Of a stretch of DNA of 64,000 nucleotides, positions 1 to 10,825 are shown one piece after another. Within the stretch, counting starts at the first letter, position 1, and the number at the start of each line of letters is the position of its first letter. Origin of the DNA: Pleurotus djamor (Eukaryota > Basidiomycota > Agaricomycetes > Agaricales > Pleurotaceae); NCBI GenBank assembly GCA_029747585.1, contig JAPEVF010000065.1:62001-126000 (forward strand), written 5' to 3'. Below the pieces are notes generated by a model, which saw nothing but the letters and a program-made list of their open reading frames with translations, did not search any database and had not been told where the DNA came from. Both the position numbers and the translations under genes were made by a program.

Positions 1-677
1 AAGCCCTACGTCCCGGATCGATGACCCCGAAGCTCTAAGGCTTGGACGTTTAAACCTTGTAATTGTTCGATGAGTACATTAATTGATATAATTTATTGGG
101 TACTGTGTAGCTGATCTTTCCTTCATGAGTATCGCGAGTTACTGCTTAGAACCTGGTCTATCATCTTGGCTCGCTTCCATCTTGTAAGCTCAGTGCGTTG
201 ACAAAGATCAATCCCTACACGGGGCGAAGCACAAAACGTATAGTTGGGTCCTGTCAGATCATTCGGTGAGTAGACTTCGTTGTTCATCTGTGCCTATTCG
301 ACGCGCAAAAAGCTCAGTGACGCCGCACCCTCGATCCTTCAGATCAATTCCCCGGCCTAGAGCCCGCTTTATTCATCCTTTCGGCAGGCCAATCAATGTG
401 TCCTGCTACCTAGTACAAACTTCCTGACGCATGCCTGGAGAAGCCCTTCTTGGCTGTAAGGTCACCCTTGGCATCCCCAGGATGTCACAACTGTCAAGCC
501 TGATCATAATTCAACCAAACGCACGCAAGCAGGCATTCAATAACGTCTGGACCCAAGGTACAGAATTTAGGTTTCAAAGATACTACGAGATCAAAAAGAC
601 TGGAGACTGGACACGAATCACAAAGCTCAACTTCTTTGACAGTCCTTGGCGAGTTCTTACCCCGTTTCCGCCCAAAA
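1..677. other. Non-coding left edge
   Basis: No open frame here has codon structure or a recognisable domain. The short frames starting near 431 and 636 run antisense to the tail of the PriA-like gene or into its 3' flank. It probably holds that gene's 3' UTR and the flank of a gene outside the window. Confidence 0.5.
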
Positions 678-1701
678 CTACATCGCTCCAGGCTGGTTGG
701 TCATCACAACACGTCCCTCCGTGTCGTAACGGTGAACACATGTCGTACCATCGCTGTTGCTCTCGTAACCTGGCATGCATCGACGAACAACACAAGCACC
801 CTTGACACACGCCACATCCGCAACTCCCGGTAGGGCCGTGCAATCAACACCTGTCGCGAAAGGATCATCCGGGAATAGAGGGATCGCACACCCTCCACCT
901 GTTTTGTTAAAATGCATCAGTCAAACGTATGTTGATCGACCTTCTTTTTTTGATAAGTCGAAATGAAGTTCTAGACTTACAGCTTTCTAAATCCCTAGCG
1001 ATGTCAACACAGTCCCATGCATGGGCACTTCTGCCGAGAACACCACAGGCCGTGAGTCCGGGGGAACATCTGAGCTCACGTCCCATGATGGAGACGTCGC
1101 GTTTTCCGTGTCCGTGGCCACTGGGGCATAAACCTTTGATGCACTTGCCGTTACATTCAGAGGTTCCTTTGGGGCAGACACACTTGGTGGGCTTGCTGGC
1201 TGGGGAAGCCTCGAACCCATCTTTGCAAGTGAAGAAGCAAGGATTCCCTTTCTTGCAGAGGGGGGCTGCGTGGGCGGGGTACTTGCATGTCTTGTGGTCT
1301 GGGGCCTTGTTCACCTGTCGCGAACGGTCAGGTCAGCATCTTCACTCCATTCAGCGCGGACTATTATCTACCATCTTGGTTACAGCATCGATGACGGCCT
1401 GCTTTCCAGCCAAGGAGATGCCGGCGATTGCGAAGGGATCCGTCAGCACAAACTGCGAAACACCCGATAGGCAAAGACATTTGTCTAAGTGCAGTCACGT
1501 TAGGCTCGCAGTCAAGAATGAATGGCTGAAGAACATACCAATGAATCCAACTTTGATAATCTTGCCGAACAGCAACTTGCTTGGTACTTCAAGGAATCCA
1601 CTGACGTCCCCACAGACGTCGTCCCCCAACCCGGTGCGACTGGTGAGTTGAGCGTATGCTCCAGCGACGGCGGCGAACACAAGTCCGAATTGGATGCGCA
1701 T
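678..1701 (-). CDS. PriA/CPL1-like cysteine-rich secreted protein
   Basis: Four-exon model: 1701-1539, 1484-1372, 1314-981, 898-678, giving 276 aa in one frame. The start is the ATG that opens a signal peptide (MRIQFGLVFAAVAGAYA). A mid-protein Cys-rich stretch (about residues 96-150, with CVCPKGTSECNGKC) is followed by the family signature CSPGLTACGV, then AWDCVDIARDLESC joined across an intron to GGC, and a final pair of Cys clusters ending TTCV. This matches basidiomycete PriA (Lentinula) and the CPL1-like domain known from Cryptococcus. Such proteins are secreted, disulfide-rich and developmentally regulated, with unknown biochemistry. The exon 2 acceptor at 1485 was chosen because the nearer AG at 1453 breaks frame, and because it yields the family's DKCLCLSGV segment. 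Family assignment is solid; function is not known. Confidence 0.85.
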
Positions 1702-2463
1702 AGTGAGGTCTGTGGCTGGTTTCTTCTTGTACCCAAGTGACTTGGATGCTGATGTCTTTCCATGCAGCTTTCTCCCTGCTCTTATACCAAACCCCATCTT
1801 TGAAAGCGCTGAATCCATCATTCGAGGCGGTAAGTCGGCAACAAATGGAAGGATCTGACCCCTGGTCCATCGCGTAAAGTTGACAGCCCTCGAACGTATA
1901 CGCATTCAGCTCAATTTCAAACCGCCGAGGTCTGCGAAACGTTGCCTGGAACCATGATGGAACAAGGAGAATAACGGCACTTTGAGGGAGCAGAGGGGGA
2001 TTGGAAGGTCATTGGTGACCACATGCCGGGCCTGGCACTGGTCCTTGCTTCTCGTATCCTCGCCCGCTGACATGTACGAACGCTCATTATTATTTTTGTT
2101 TCTCCGATGCTGAGACTTGGATCATACAAGTTACGCTCTCGATTACGGAAGCGTTCCTCGAGGCCGAATCAGTACAAACTGAACCCGCGATGCTTAGGAT
2201 TGTCACACGTCAAGTAGAGTGTTCCCCATGCTGGACAGATGACGACGAATGTTGACTTCCTCCTATGTACTCGAACAGGGGTATGGGCTATCTTTGTGGA
2301 AGATGCGCGGAATGGAGAGCGCACAGGCGACTAAACTTAGACACCTACGTGATTCGATGACACTCGAAGGGGTGTCCTGAGCAGCGTGATTATCTCAAGG
2401 AACATCGTGTTCAAATTGAGAATAATATTAGAATGATAGTTATCTATTATTTGTTGTGTTGCT
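1702..2463. other. Intergenic, PriA-like promoter side
   Basis: This lies upstream of the PriA-like gene and downstream of ERG25. It is AT-rich at about 2400-2460, next to the ERG25 stop, fitting a 3' processing region. I see no credible gene. Confidence 0.45.
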
Positions 2464-3676
2464 TCAAAGGGTTTTCGATTTCACCCCGTTCTCAACCTCC
2501 TGCTCTGCGATGACACCCTCCCTTTCGACCTCCTCCATCAATTTCTTCTCCATCTGCTGGAATTCTTCCTTGTTCTTACTCTTGTTTTTCATGGCTGCGA
2601 CGCGAGCACGGTATTCCTGGTACTTGGTGTCCGTGCCGAATAGGCGATCGCACCAACGAAAAGAAGTCGAGAAGTTGTTCGTGAAAGCCATATGGTGGAA
2701 ATCGTGGTGCTCCGCGCCAGACCAGAAAGGAACAATATGTTGGAGTGACCAGGGGAAATCTAATTGAAACGTTCAGAGATGACAGGTATTACGGCTTGTG
2801 AAAAGGAAACGTACCATAACCACTATGGGCGTCGATGGCTTGGAAAAGGCGCAAGGTTATCCAGAGATACACAGTGACGATATGGAGGTTGCCGAAGAAG
2901 TAGCAGTAAAGCAGAGGTCCTGCGATGGTGCCAGTACCAAGGATGAAGACTTCGGCAGGGTGGGCGTATTCGGCAGCAAGTCCAAAGGGAGCAGAGTACT
3001 TGTGGTGGATCTTGTGGATATGCTTGTAGAGAGGGCCATAATGAAGAGCCCTGTGCGCTGGAAGCTTGTTAGTACCGAGAAGAAAGGATACCTATGGAAG
3101 TGACTAACCGAAGAAGTGGAAGGCGTCCTCGAAAGCAAAGAAGAAGGCTACCTGGGGTACCATGGTCTGCCACTTGGGGAACGGAACTTGATACGTTGCC
3201 ATCCCAATTGCCTCGGCCATAGGGTGGAAGAGCCATATCTGTTGGACCCAAGACAGTAGTGAATGAATTAGAGAGCGGCGACAGGTGTGAAATGAACAAC
3301 TCACCGCCGGGAGTTCAATGGTGAAGTGGGAGAATAAGACCTGTTTGGTACACTCCCATTGCTCCTTCGCGGTAGGTATTTTGTTAGGTTGCAGTTTCCA
3401 TTTCCTAAAGTACGGCATAGCGTCGATGATGATCCAAGGAATGCAACGCCCAAAGTACACAATCTAAACTGAGGCGTTAGCTAGGACATTAATATTATAT
3501 CCAATTGTGCGACGAACCTCGTGAAGAAGGAAGGACATGATGCCCGTAGCCATGACGGGGTTGCCTATCCATATATACCAAGCTATCCATTGCTTCTCCA
3601 GCCAGTTGAGCGAAAACACGTCTGTGTCCGCGTAGAGCGTTTCGAATAGCGGAGGCGTAGCGTGTGTCGCGTTCAT
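2464..3676 (-). CDS. ERG25: C-4 methylsterol oxidase (ERG25)
   Basis: Five exons: 3676-3518, 3463-3305, 3238-3109, 3057-2815, 2759-2464, giving 328 aa. The product is a fatty-acid-hydroxylase-superfamily di-iron membrane enzyme of the ER that oxidises the C4 methyl groups of sterol intermediates in ergosterol synthesis. The His clusters are clear: HRALH at residues 151-155, HKIHH at 164-168 and HHDFHH at 248-253, with AEYAHPAEV and [12 protein letters not shown] also typical of ERG25. N-terminal and central hydrophobic segments (for example [21 protein letters not shown]) would anchor it. The start ATG at 3676 is the first in its frame. The long acidic/Lys-rich tail ([16 protein letters not shown]) is less conserved. 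Length fits the family (about 300-330 aa). All four introns are 51-66 nt. Confidence 0.93.
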
Positions 3677-4360
3677 CGTCGAGGTGGAGGAGTGAGGGGA
3701 CGATGGAGGAATAGCGGTGAGCCAGCTTCACCTGTTTATATATAATCACCAATTCTATTTAGTTGATTGGCGAGAGAAACACACCATTTCTGAAAAATTA
3801 CATGAATCGGGCGAGTTTTGCGGGTGGGTCGCGTTCTCGTTCCGCCCTCGCGTAGAGTAGACCGCCCCTGTCTGGGTCTAGAAAGAAAGCCGCGGCCTAT
3901 CTTTGACCAGGCCATACAGGAGCTAAAAGGGGCCTTCAGAACGTGACATGCATGTGACGATTCCATGGTGACCCTGGCTCACTTCGAATCAATGCACCCA
4001 TGTGCATGAGTGAAGAGTGCGCTGTATTCTCCCAACCAATCTTACCGAATTCCCTACCGTATCTCGCCAAAGGCTGACGCTGCTTCCTACACCAGCCTGT
4101 GATACAGGCCTTCAAGCTTCAAGGCGAGCAACCCAAGGGTTGTGGTGTTACTAGTCTCGGTACATCGTCGGGTCGTTTGTGGCTTGGTCGTTGTCCTGCA
4201 CTTCGTCATGTCCCCTCCATTTTCCCGAAAGCTGTGGAATATATAGTCACGCTGGGACATGCATCCGCCCAAGCCCCCCTGCAGTTTGAATTGGCCAAGG
4301 AAGGATGTTCACGTATAAAAACGAAGCGGCAATACCATTTATCACAACAACGAACTACTC
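3677..4360. other. Divergent promoter region ERG25 / pectate lyase
   Basis: Both flanking genes start away from this 684 bp stretch, so it carries both promoters. A TATA-like box for the pectate lyase is listed separately. Open frames on both strands lack any family signal. Confidence 0.5.
4314..4320 (+). promoter_or_regulatory. TATA-like box of the pectate lyase
   Basis: TATAAAA lies about 40 nt before the ATG at 4361, with a CA-rich leader between. Spacing fits a short 5' UTR. Confidence 0.5.
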
Positions 4361-5984
4361 ATGATTTCCTTTAAACTGGTCGTGCTTTTGTCCGCCGTCA
4401 ACGCGGTGGTTGCTGTTGTCCCTCTCTGGGGTCAATGTGGGGGCAGCAATTGGACCGGTATACTCAACCATAACTTACGAAGTTGGAATGCTTATAATCT
4501 CCATTTCGCGTTACAGGCGAGACACAGTGGTAAGCCCGGATGCTTCCTACAAATCGTCTAAGTTCTCTGCAAAAGAAATCTCACTTCCCCTCTCCCAGCG
4601 CTTCGGGATCTGCATGCGTTTTCCAGGTAACCTCCCATCAGCGCTTTTGGACAACCTCGTATCAATATCTTGAGCTAGAATGAATGGTACTCTCAATGTC
4701 TCCCTGGAACTGCCTCCTCAACCCCGGTGTCTACTTCAAATTCTCCTACCACCACTCCACCTACACCCACCTCCACGCCCACGGGCATAACCACTACCCT
4801 TCCCGCATCATCAGTGAGCTTTATGTTCATCTTCTGCTTGAAACACACACCTTACCGCTGACAAGGGCTACACGGCTTTCCCCACAGCCAGTGTAATTTC
4901 TGGTTCTTTTGACGGTGGAATGGTGAAATTCGACCGAGCCGGAAGCAGTATGTTTCTTCAACTTGGCCCCAGGTCATAGTCTCTCAACTCAGAACTAATC
5001 GTAACCCAGGTGGTGATTGTCAAGAACAGACGGAGACTGGCGAGAGGGATGCGGTCTTCATCCTCCAACCTGGTGCATCTATCTCCAACGTTATCATTGG
5101 GAGTCGCCAAGCCGAAGGTCAGTATAATGTTGCAAATATCGTCTTCTGCTGATATACCATGTTCCAGGCATACACTGTCGCGGCCCATGCACTGTGACCA
5201 ACGTCTGGTGGGAGGACGTTTGTGAAGGTAACTGCTAGTCTTTCTTCACGGTCATATTGCTCATATTGTGTTCCCCCCTCAGATGCTATCACTGTGAGTC
5301 ATTACTCAAACTTATTCACCGCATTGGCTGTCTGCTGACATTGAGTACGCTCAGATTAAGCAAACTGGAGCCAACGACGTCTCGATCATCAATGGTGGTG
5401 GAGCATTCAATGCTGCCGACAAAATTGGTGAGCTCTAGATCCAAAGTGTTTTATCAACCTTTATACAACTCCCAATTAAGTGCAGCATAATGGCGCCGGA
5501 ACCGTCAGGATCTCTAACTTTTATGCACATACTGCTGGTCAGTTAATTTCATCAGCACCGACTCTTATTATTCTAAGCCTCTTCGGCCGATAGGTAAATT
5601 ATACCGTTCTTGTGGAACCTGTGCATCATCAGGTCATTCTCGCCGAGTTGAGGTGAACAATGTGAGTCTTTCCTGTGTATTCGACGCAATGTCCCACATA
5701 TGTATCTTGTCATAGGTCTGCTTGAAACGCGTCAACGAAGGCGTTGGCATCAACAGTAACTTCAACGACGTTGCGGTCCTAACAAACATTAGGACGGACG
5801 GACGCCCCTCCAATGCAAATGTGTGTTGCACGTACAGAGCTACGGACGGGTCCTCAGAGCCATCTAAGCTTGGATGGTGCGTCCTTTACCTTTCTGGCGT
5901 TTACATTGCTCTGATATTGCTCGTTTAAGTGGACAATCTTACAGTGCATGCCAATACAGCCAGTCGGCCATTGGATCTTGTTAA
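4361..5984 (+). CDS. CBM1-linked pectate lyase (PL3 family)
   Basis: Thirteen exons: 4361-4457, 4517-4529, 4599-4626, 4679-4813, 4866-4947, 5010-5117, 5168-5227, 5283-5293, 5355-5427, 5481-5537, 5594-5661, 5716-5876, 5930-5984; 315 aa, one frame to TAA. Order: signal peptide (1-18), CBM1 cellulose-binding module ([11 protein letters not shown] ... [10 protein letters not shown], about 20-56), a Thr/Ser/Pro linker (57-92), then a PL3 pectate lyase domain. The lyase shows [35 protein letters not shown] and [10 protein letters not shown], and the final Cys-containing tail. PL3 enzymes cleave de-esterified polygalacturonate by beta-elimination with Ca2+; this one should be secreted and tethered to plant cell wall. 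Two exons are 13 and 11 nt; without them the CBM1 core and the VCEDAI motif are lost, which supports the model. The AAG acceptor at 5480 is used because the next AG gives a stop. Confidence 0.92.
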
Positions 5985-6106
5985 TTACTATCAAAAAGAC
6001 GTCCTAGAGCAATATAATTGTGCACGGTCTGTATGGTTGACAACCTGGCCTTACATTTAGTGTTACTCAATTCAATCAAGCGTTTTATTGATACCTGCTG
6101 TATAGA

Positions 6107-7411
6107 TTAGGCCGTTTTCTCTCCCTTCCATTCAGAGAGGGGAAGCGTGTCGCCTTTGAGAGAAACCATCCAGGACAGGGGGTAACGATCCCCCACAACG
6201 TCTGCTTCCTCTATCAACACTCTGATTTCCGCCACTTCCTCGTCACTCAAAAGGACCTCGGTTGCGCGGACGTTCTCAGCGATTCGATCTGGGTTAGTCA
6301 CCCCTGGGATTGGGATAACTGCGCGTGAAATTATTAGCCTTTTTGTTGCTTCGTGTTTCACTGAAACTCACAGTCGGGGTGGGAGGCAAGAATCCAGGCA
6401 ATTGTAGCCTGGCTTGTCGTAATGCCCTTCGCGTCTGCTACGACTTTCAATTTATCCACGATCGCCAGGTTCTTCGGAAAGTTCTCTGGGGAGAAGCGAG
6501 GGAAGAGCTTGCGCGCATCGCCGAAATCTTCTGGAGAACGGTATCTGGAGTGACATCGGTGCGTCTTCCATATTGTGATGAACAAATCAGCGTACCTTCC
6601 GCTGATAAAGCCTCTTGCCAAAGGTGAGTATGTCACAATTCCTACACCGAGTTCTTTGGCGGCGTCCGCGAACCCGTTCTTCTCGATTGATATTTCAAGC
6701 GGGCTAAATTCCATTTGGACCGCAATGACCTTTTCGCCAACGCCTGGTACTGCCTTCGCTCTCTTCAGAGTCTCGATACTGCATTCGGATAGGCCAATCC
6801 AGCGAATCTTCCCGCTTTCGATCAATTCCCCTAGGGCGGTCATGGTCACCTCGATGGGCACCTCTGGATCAACTCGATGTTGGTAATACAAGTCGATGTA
6901 ATCCGTTTGCAAGGCTTTGAGGGAGTTCTCAACTTGCCACTTGATGTAGCTCGGCTTACTGTTGGGGAATGCGGCGCGCGCAGGGTTCGATAGGTCGGAT
7001 GCACCGAACTTGGTGGCTAGGATGATTTCTGAACGCCGTCCTGTTTGAGCAAACCATCTCCCCAACACTGTTTCGCCTGGAGAACCACACACGTTAGTAC
7101 TAGTACTTTACTATCGACCATGATTGTGGCTTACTCACCTCTTCCATACCGATCTGCAGTGTCCCAGAAGTTGATCCCAGCGTCGGCGGCGCGGGTCAAA
7201 GTTCGAAAGGCCAATTCGTCGTGCGTGTCGTCGCTCGAAAGACCCATGGCTTGCGACATCCAACGTCATTCAGAGCCCTGTTCATTATAATGCAAAGCGG
7301 TGACTAACCCATCGTGCCCAGCCCTATGGCAGAGACCTTCGGTCCATTTCGTCCTAACTGGCGAGTGGCAATAGGCATTGGGGAATTGGGATCTTCAGGT
7401 TTGATGCCCAT
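6107..7411 (-). CDS. Aldo/keto reductase
   Basis: Five exons: 7411-7309, 7249-7139, 7076-6596, 6544-6372, 6318-6107; 359 aa. An NADPH-dependent (beta/alpha)8-barrel reductase of the yeast/plant perakine-reductase-like type, predicted cytosolic. The catalytic tetrad is visible: Asp and Tyr in DTADRYG, Lys in ILATKFG and His in YYQHRVD. SECSIETLKRA, GIVTYSPLARGF and the cofactor-binding tail FIPIPGVTN also fit. A 51 nt intron at 6595-6545 removes an insertion between SGR and YRSPEDF. The ATG at 7411 starts a run (ATRQLGRNGPKVSAIGLGT) that aligns with the first strand of the barrel. Substrate cannot be read from sequence. It converges tail-to-tail with the pectate lyase gene, 122 bp apart. Confidence 0.92.
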
Positions 7412-7738
7412 CTTCCTTCGTACACGGTCTGTATTTATATCTTTGCATCTCTATGTTACTTCCGCTGAACTCGTCTACGAATATCTGTTTAGTCGTCAGC
7501 GTCGCGTAAGCTGGCGGCAAGTCAACGCGTTCAGACGGCTTCTCAAGGAATTGCCCCTGTTTTCCTCTCCTGTTCCTTTCCTGACGTCCGACTCGGAGGA
7601 CTGCGCGCTCTTTTAGCCGCGTCCCAGAAGTACTAGTAGCTTCGTCGTGTCACCATTCTGGATGTCGCTCTATGCTGTTCGCCCCAATGCCCAATCTATT
7701 CAGCCGGACCTCCTCAACCCTCCTCCGCACCACCAGCT
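7412..7738. promoter_or_regulatory. Divergent promoter: aldo/keto reductase and A1 protease
   Basis: This 327 bp gap separates two divergently transcribed starts. A TATAAATA-like box on the minus strand lies at 7432-7439, only about 25 nt from the reductase ATG. No box is obvious for the protease. Confidence 0.4.
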
Positions 7739-9833
7739 ATGGCGGTCATATCCAAGGCGGCTTTTGCCCTGCTCTTGACTTTGGGTTTTGTTTACGCAAA
7801 TCCATCGTCTCAGAGCAGGGATGTTCGTCGGACTGCTTCGTCCTCTAGTTGGCACCGTAACCGGAGGCTGAATGCATATGATGGACGAACTCATGCTGTG
7901 AGTACTTCTATCTTCGTCGATCCCAATTCTTCGCTCTGATTTCTTTTAAACAGATGTACCACCACCATCTCCAAAGGGCCACCCAACGCTACGCTTCCGT
8001 AGTGCTGGGAGACTCACCGACGCTTGAGAGACGCTACAACCAGATTGAAATTCAGAAGGCTATATCACACCTTGAGGCTACACAAGCGGACCCTGAGGCC
8101 CCAGCAAACATGTTGTTTTTGGATGACGTCGATAACCCGAATCCACAAGGCGAAGGCTTTAGTTCTGTCGCTCTCGAGATTGCTTTGGTCCAGCCTGTGA
8201 TCAAGGCCGAGGTCCCCAGCTATCCCTTGTCCGTTGGGTTGGACATACAGTAAGCCGTCACATTATCGAGCGCAATGCGATATGGTTGGACTCACAGTTT
8301 CATAAGGGCTAATGACATTGGATGTGAGATTTCTTTGACGATTGCTCATGGGGTCATTTCTTAAGTACCTACCACAGACATCGCGACCGTTCAGATTGGA
8401 TCTCCCCCAAAGAACTTCAGCCTCTTCGTTGATTCTGGGTCTTCCGATCTTTGGGTTGGGGCAGAATATTGCAAAGGATATGACTTCGGGGACTGTGTAA
8501 GTTTGCACTTGGTCTTCGGTTCGGTTTATTGAATCTTACGTGAAACGTTCTAGGGTTCACACACATTCCTGGGCAATACGAGTACGACATTCAATGATAC
8601 CGGAGATCCATGGCACATTCGATATGGCTCTGGCTTCGTCTTAGGGAATATCGTGACGGATCACGTCAACATCGCCGGTGTTAACTCGACCAAACCTCAC
8701 ACATTCGGGATTGCAACTGAAGAAAGCCCAGAATTTGCGTCGTATGTGACGCTGAACTATTCCCTCCTCTTTGTCTTCTCAACAACTTTGTTCAGTAACA
8801 AGATCCCTTACGATGGCTTCCTGGGGACAGCCAAGTCGGTAGGTTGACACCGTACCGTCGATGCCTGCTTTACTCATATCGGATAGAGCCTCTCTCAACA
8901 ACGAACTCCGACCCTTATAGAAGCCTTGAAACAGGAAGGACTTGTAAAAGAAGGGATAGTCTCTTATCATATCCCTCGTGCCCTCGACACAATGAAACGT
9001 GAGTAGTTGCAGATCCGCAGGCTTTTTGCTGACGCCGGTAATAAATAGCTGGGGAGAGTGTCAAAAACTACGGAGAGATGACGTTTGGTGGGATGAATCC
9101 AGCCAAATACAATGCCTCCACCCTTGTGACTGTCAATAACCTTAGCCCTACGGGCTTTTGGGAAGTCCCGGTCAGTGACGTGAGGATTGATGGCGCGAGC
9201 ATAGGTCTACAAGCACGCTCCGCGATACTGGACACGGGATCTGTGAGTATTCTCGAGACTTCTAAACATGTTGCTTCCCCTCATCTCCGTTTCAGACTCT
9301 TCTAGTCGCTCCCAAAGCTGTGAGATTTCTCGATTACAGCAGCACCATATTATTTACATCGATGCTTCTATCTAGGACGTCGCAGCCATCCATCAACTTA
9401 TTCCTGGGTCCCTTTACACAGGCTCAAGATGGATCATACCTTGCATGACCAATACGACCTTGTCGCTGGTCATCTCTGGCCAAGAGTTTCCTATAGATAG
9501 TCGAGACTTACTGTTCCTTCCGCTCAGTATGTCAAACCTTAAGGGCTACTGCTGGTCAACTATCGGTGAAATGGCAACGGCGAGCAAACCCAAGGGAACG
9601 AATGTCACGAAGGAACGAAGGAAAACGACAAGTTGGCTTGTACGTCATTGTAATACAGTGTGCTACTCCCGCTAACCATTGCACGGTGATAGGTTGGAGA
9701 CGTGTTCCTCAAGAATGTCTACTTTTCGACGAACCTCGACCGCGATACAATCTCCCTAGCAATTCTAGCCGANAATACCAACGTCACCGATCCAGCGATT
9801 CCGGCTGTGGCTAACGTCACCATTCCTCAATAG
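7739..9833 (+). CDS. Secreted pepsin-like aspartic protease (A1)
   Basis: Eleven exons: 7739-7897, 7954-8249, 8307-8323, 8378-8496, 8554-8741, 8796-8838, 8887-8998, 9049-9242, 9296-9319, 9376-9639, 9693-9833; 518 aa. A signal peptide (KAAFALLLTLGFVYA) and a propeptide precede the mature fold, which begins near QANDIGYIATVQIG. Both catalytic Asp are present: D176 in VDSGSSDLWVG and D373 in ILDTGS, the latter split from TLLVAPKA by an intron. The C-lobe strand VGDVFLKNVYFSTNLD confirms full length. A 17 nt exon (8307-8323) encodes the conserved ANDIG. The enzyme should be extracellular and acid-active. One N at 9773 leaves one residue undefined. The segment before the last exon (TASKPKGTNVTKERRKTT) is unusual where a flap loop is expected; a short unrecognised intron there is possible. 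Confidence 0.88.
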
Positions 9834-10825
9834 GTGACTCTGGTAATGTCACGGACTGTATCTATGAATACAATCACAATTGTTCTCCCCAGGCGATGCA
9901 TTTCGCCCCATAGTTGATCTGGAGGTTACGCNTCTTGGATCTTGCTGTTAAAAGTGGTCTACAACACACAGAAGTCGGAGGTCTCATTCCTCCTAGCCAA
10001 TCCATCCCATACCAATCGTCCTGCATATGCAGCACCCTTTGTGAGAGACCACATGTGTCCTCGAGGCTGTGAAAACGTTTNCGCTTCTATATCTTCAGGA
10101 ACCTTCACAATCACTCTCATCGGTCACCTGTATTCAACACCGGTGCGATCGATCTTCTGTCAGAATGTCATCTTTATCTTCAAGCCCCATTTTTTTTTAC
10201 CTATCTCACAAGCCCCAGGCTTGTAGATAGAAGTACCTCTAGAACAACTTTATACAGCTCGGAGATATGTACTCAAACGGCGTGACATTAAGCTATGAAC
10301 AACTGGTTGGCTCGATCGAGATTGCCATCGCCAGTTAGAGCACGCAGATCCAAGAACCTTAGACGAAGTCGCTCAGAGCCTGAGAAAGATGTACCATGCT
10401 TCTAAAGTATGCACATCTCGCATTTTGGCGAGGAAATCTACACCCAAGGTTGCCGAAGACAGATTAGACTCGGAGGTAAATTTCTCCCTACTTCCCCTTA
10501 CTCCTGTTGTCCCTCAAGATAAGGAGTAACTGGCGAGGTAGGACCCCAAATGCGCGGGGTTGAGACGGATCCGAGTTGTGACTGCTTCTAAAAAGTACCC
10601 TCCTTCAAGGGTGCTCCCGTAATGTTGTTCTATGAAGGATGCGTCATGTGGTGATGAGGCTTTTCCAGAAAATCTACGTGCCCTCAGACTCATCATTTGG
10701 TCTCAGCAAAATTCTTTTATGTTCATTTGCGTTCGGGGGTCCTCATTGAATATTGATCGACTGCGCCCAGTATAAGAGCAGTCCGAGTTGAAAGGTTTCA
10801 ACCAACCCCAAGTTTCACACTAACC
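9834..10825. other. Intergenic, contains Ns
   Basis: This spans the A1 protease 3' flank and the S9 peptidase promoter, with single Ns at 9932 and 10081. Short frames carry no recognisable motif. A TATAAGA-like box at 10771-10777 lies 48 nt upstream of the S9 start. Confidence 0.4.

Noticed and set aside
929..1651. 240-codon plus-strand open frame
   Set aside because: It is antisense to the PriA-like gene, whose minus-strand exons carry the conserved cysteines.
9834..10230. Possible extra 3' exons of the A1 protease
   Set aside because: An in-frame TAG at 9831-9833 precedes the only nearby donor, and the downstream frame has no protease features.
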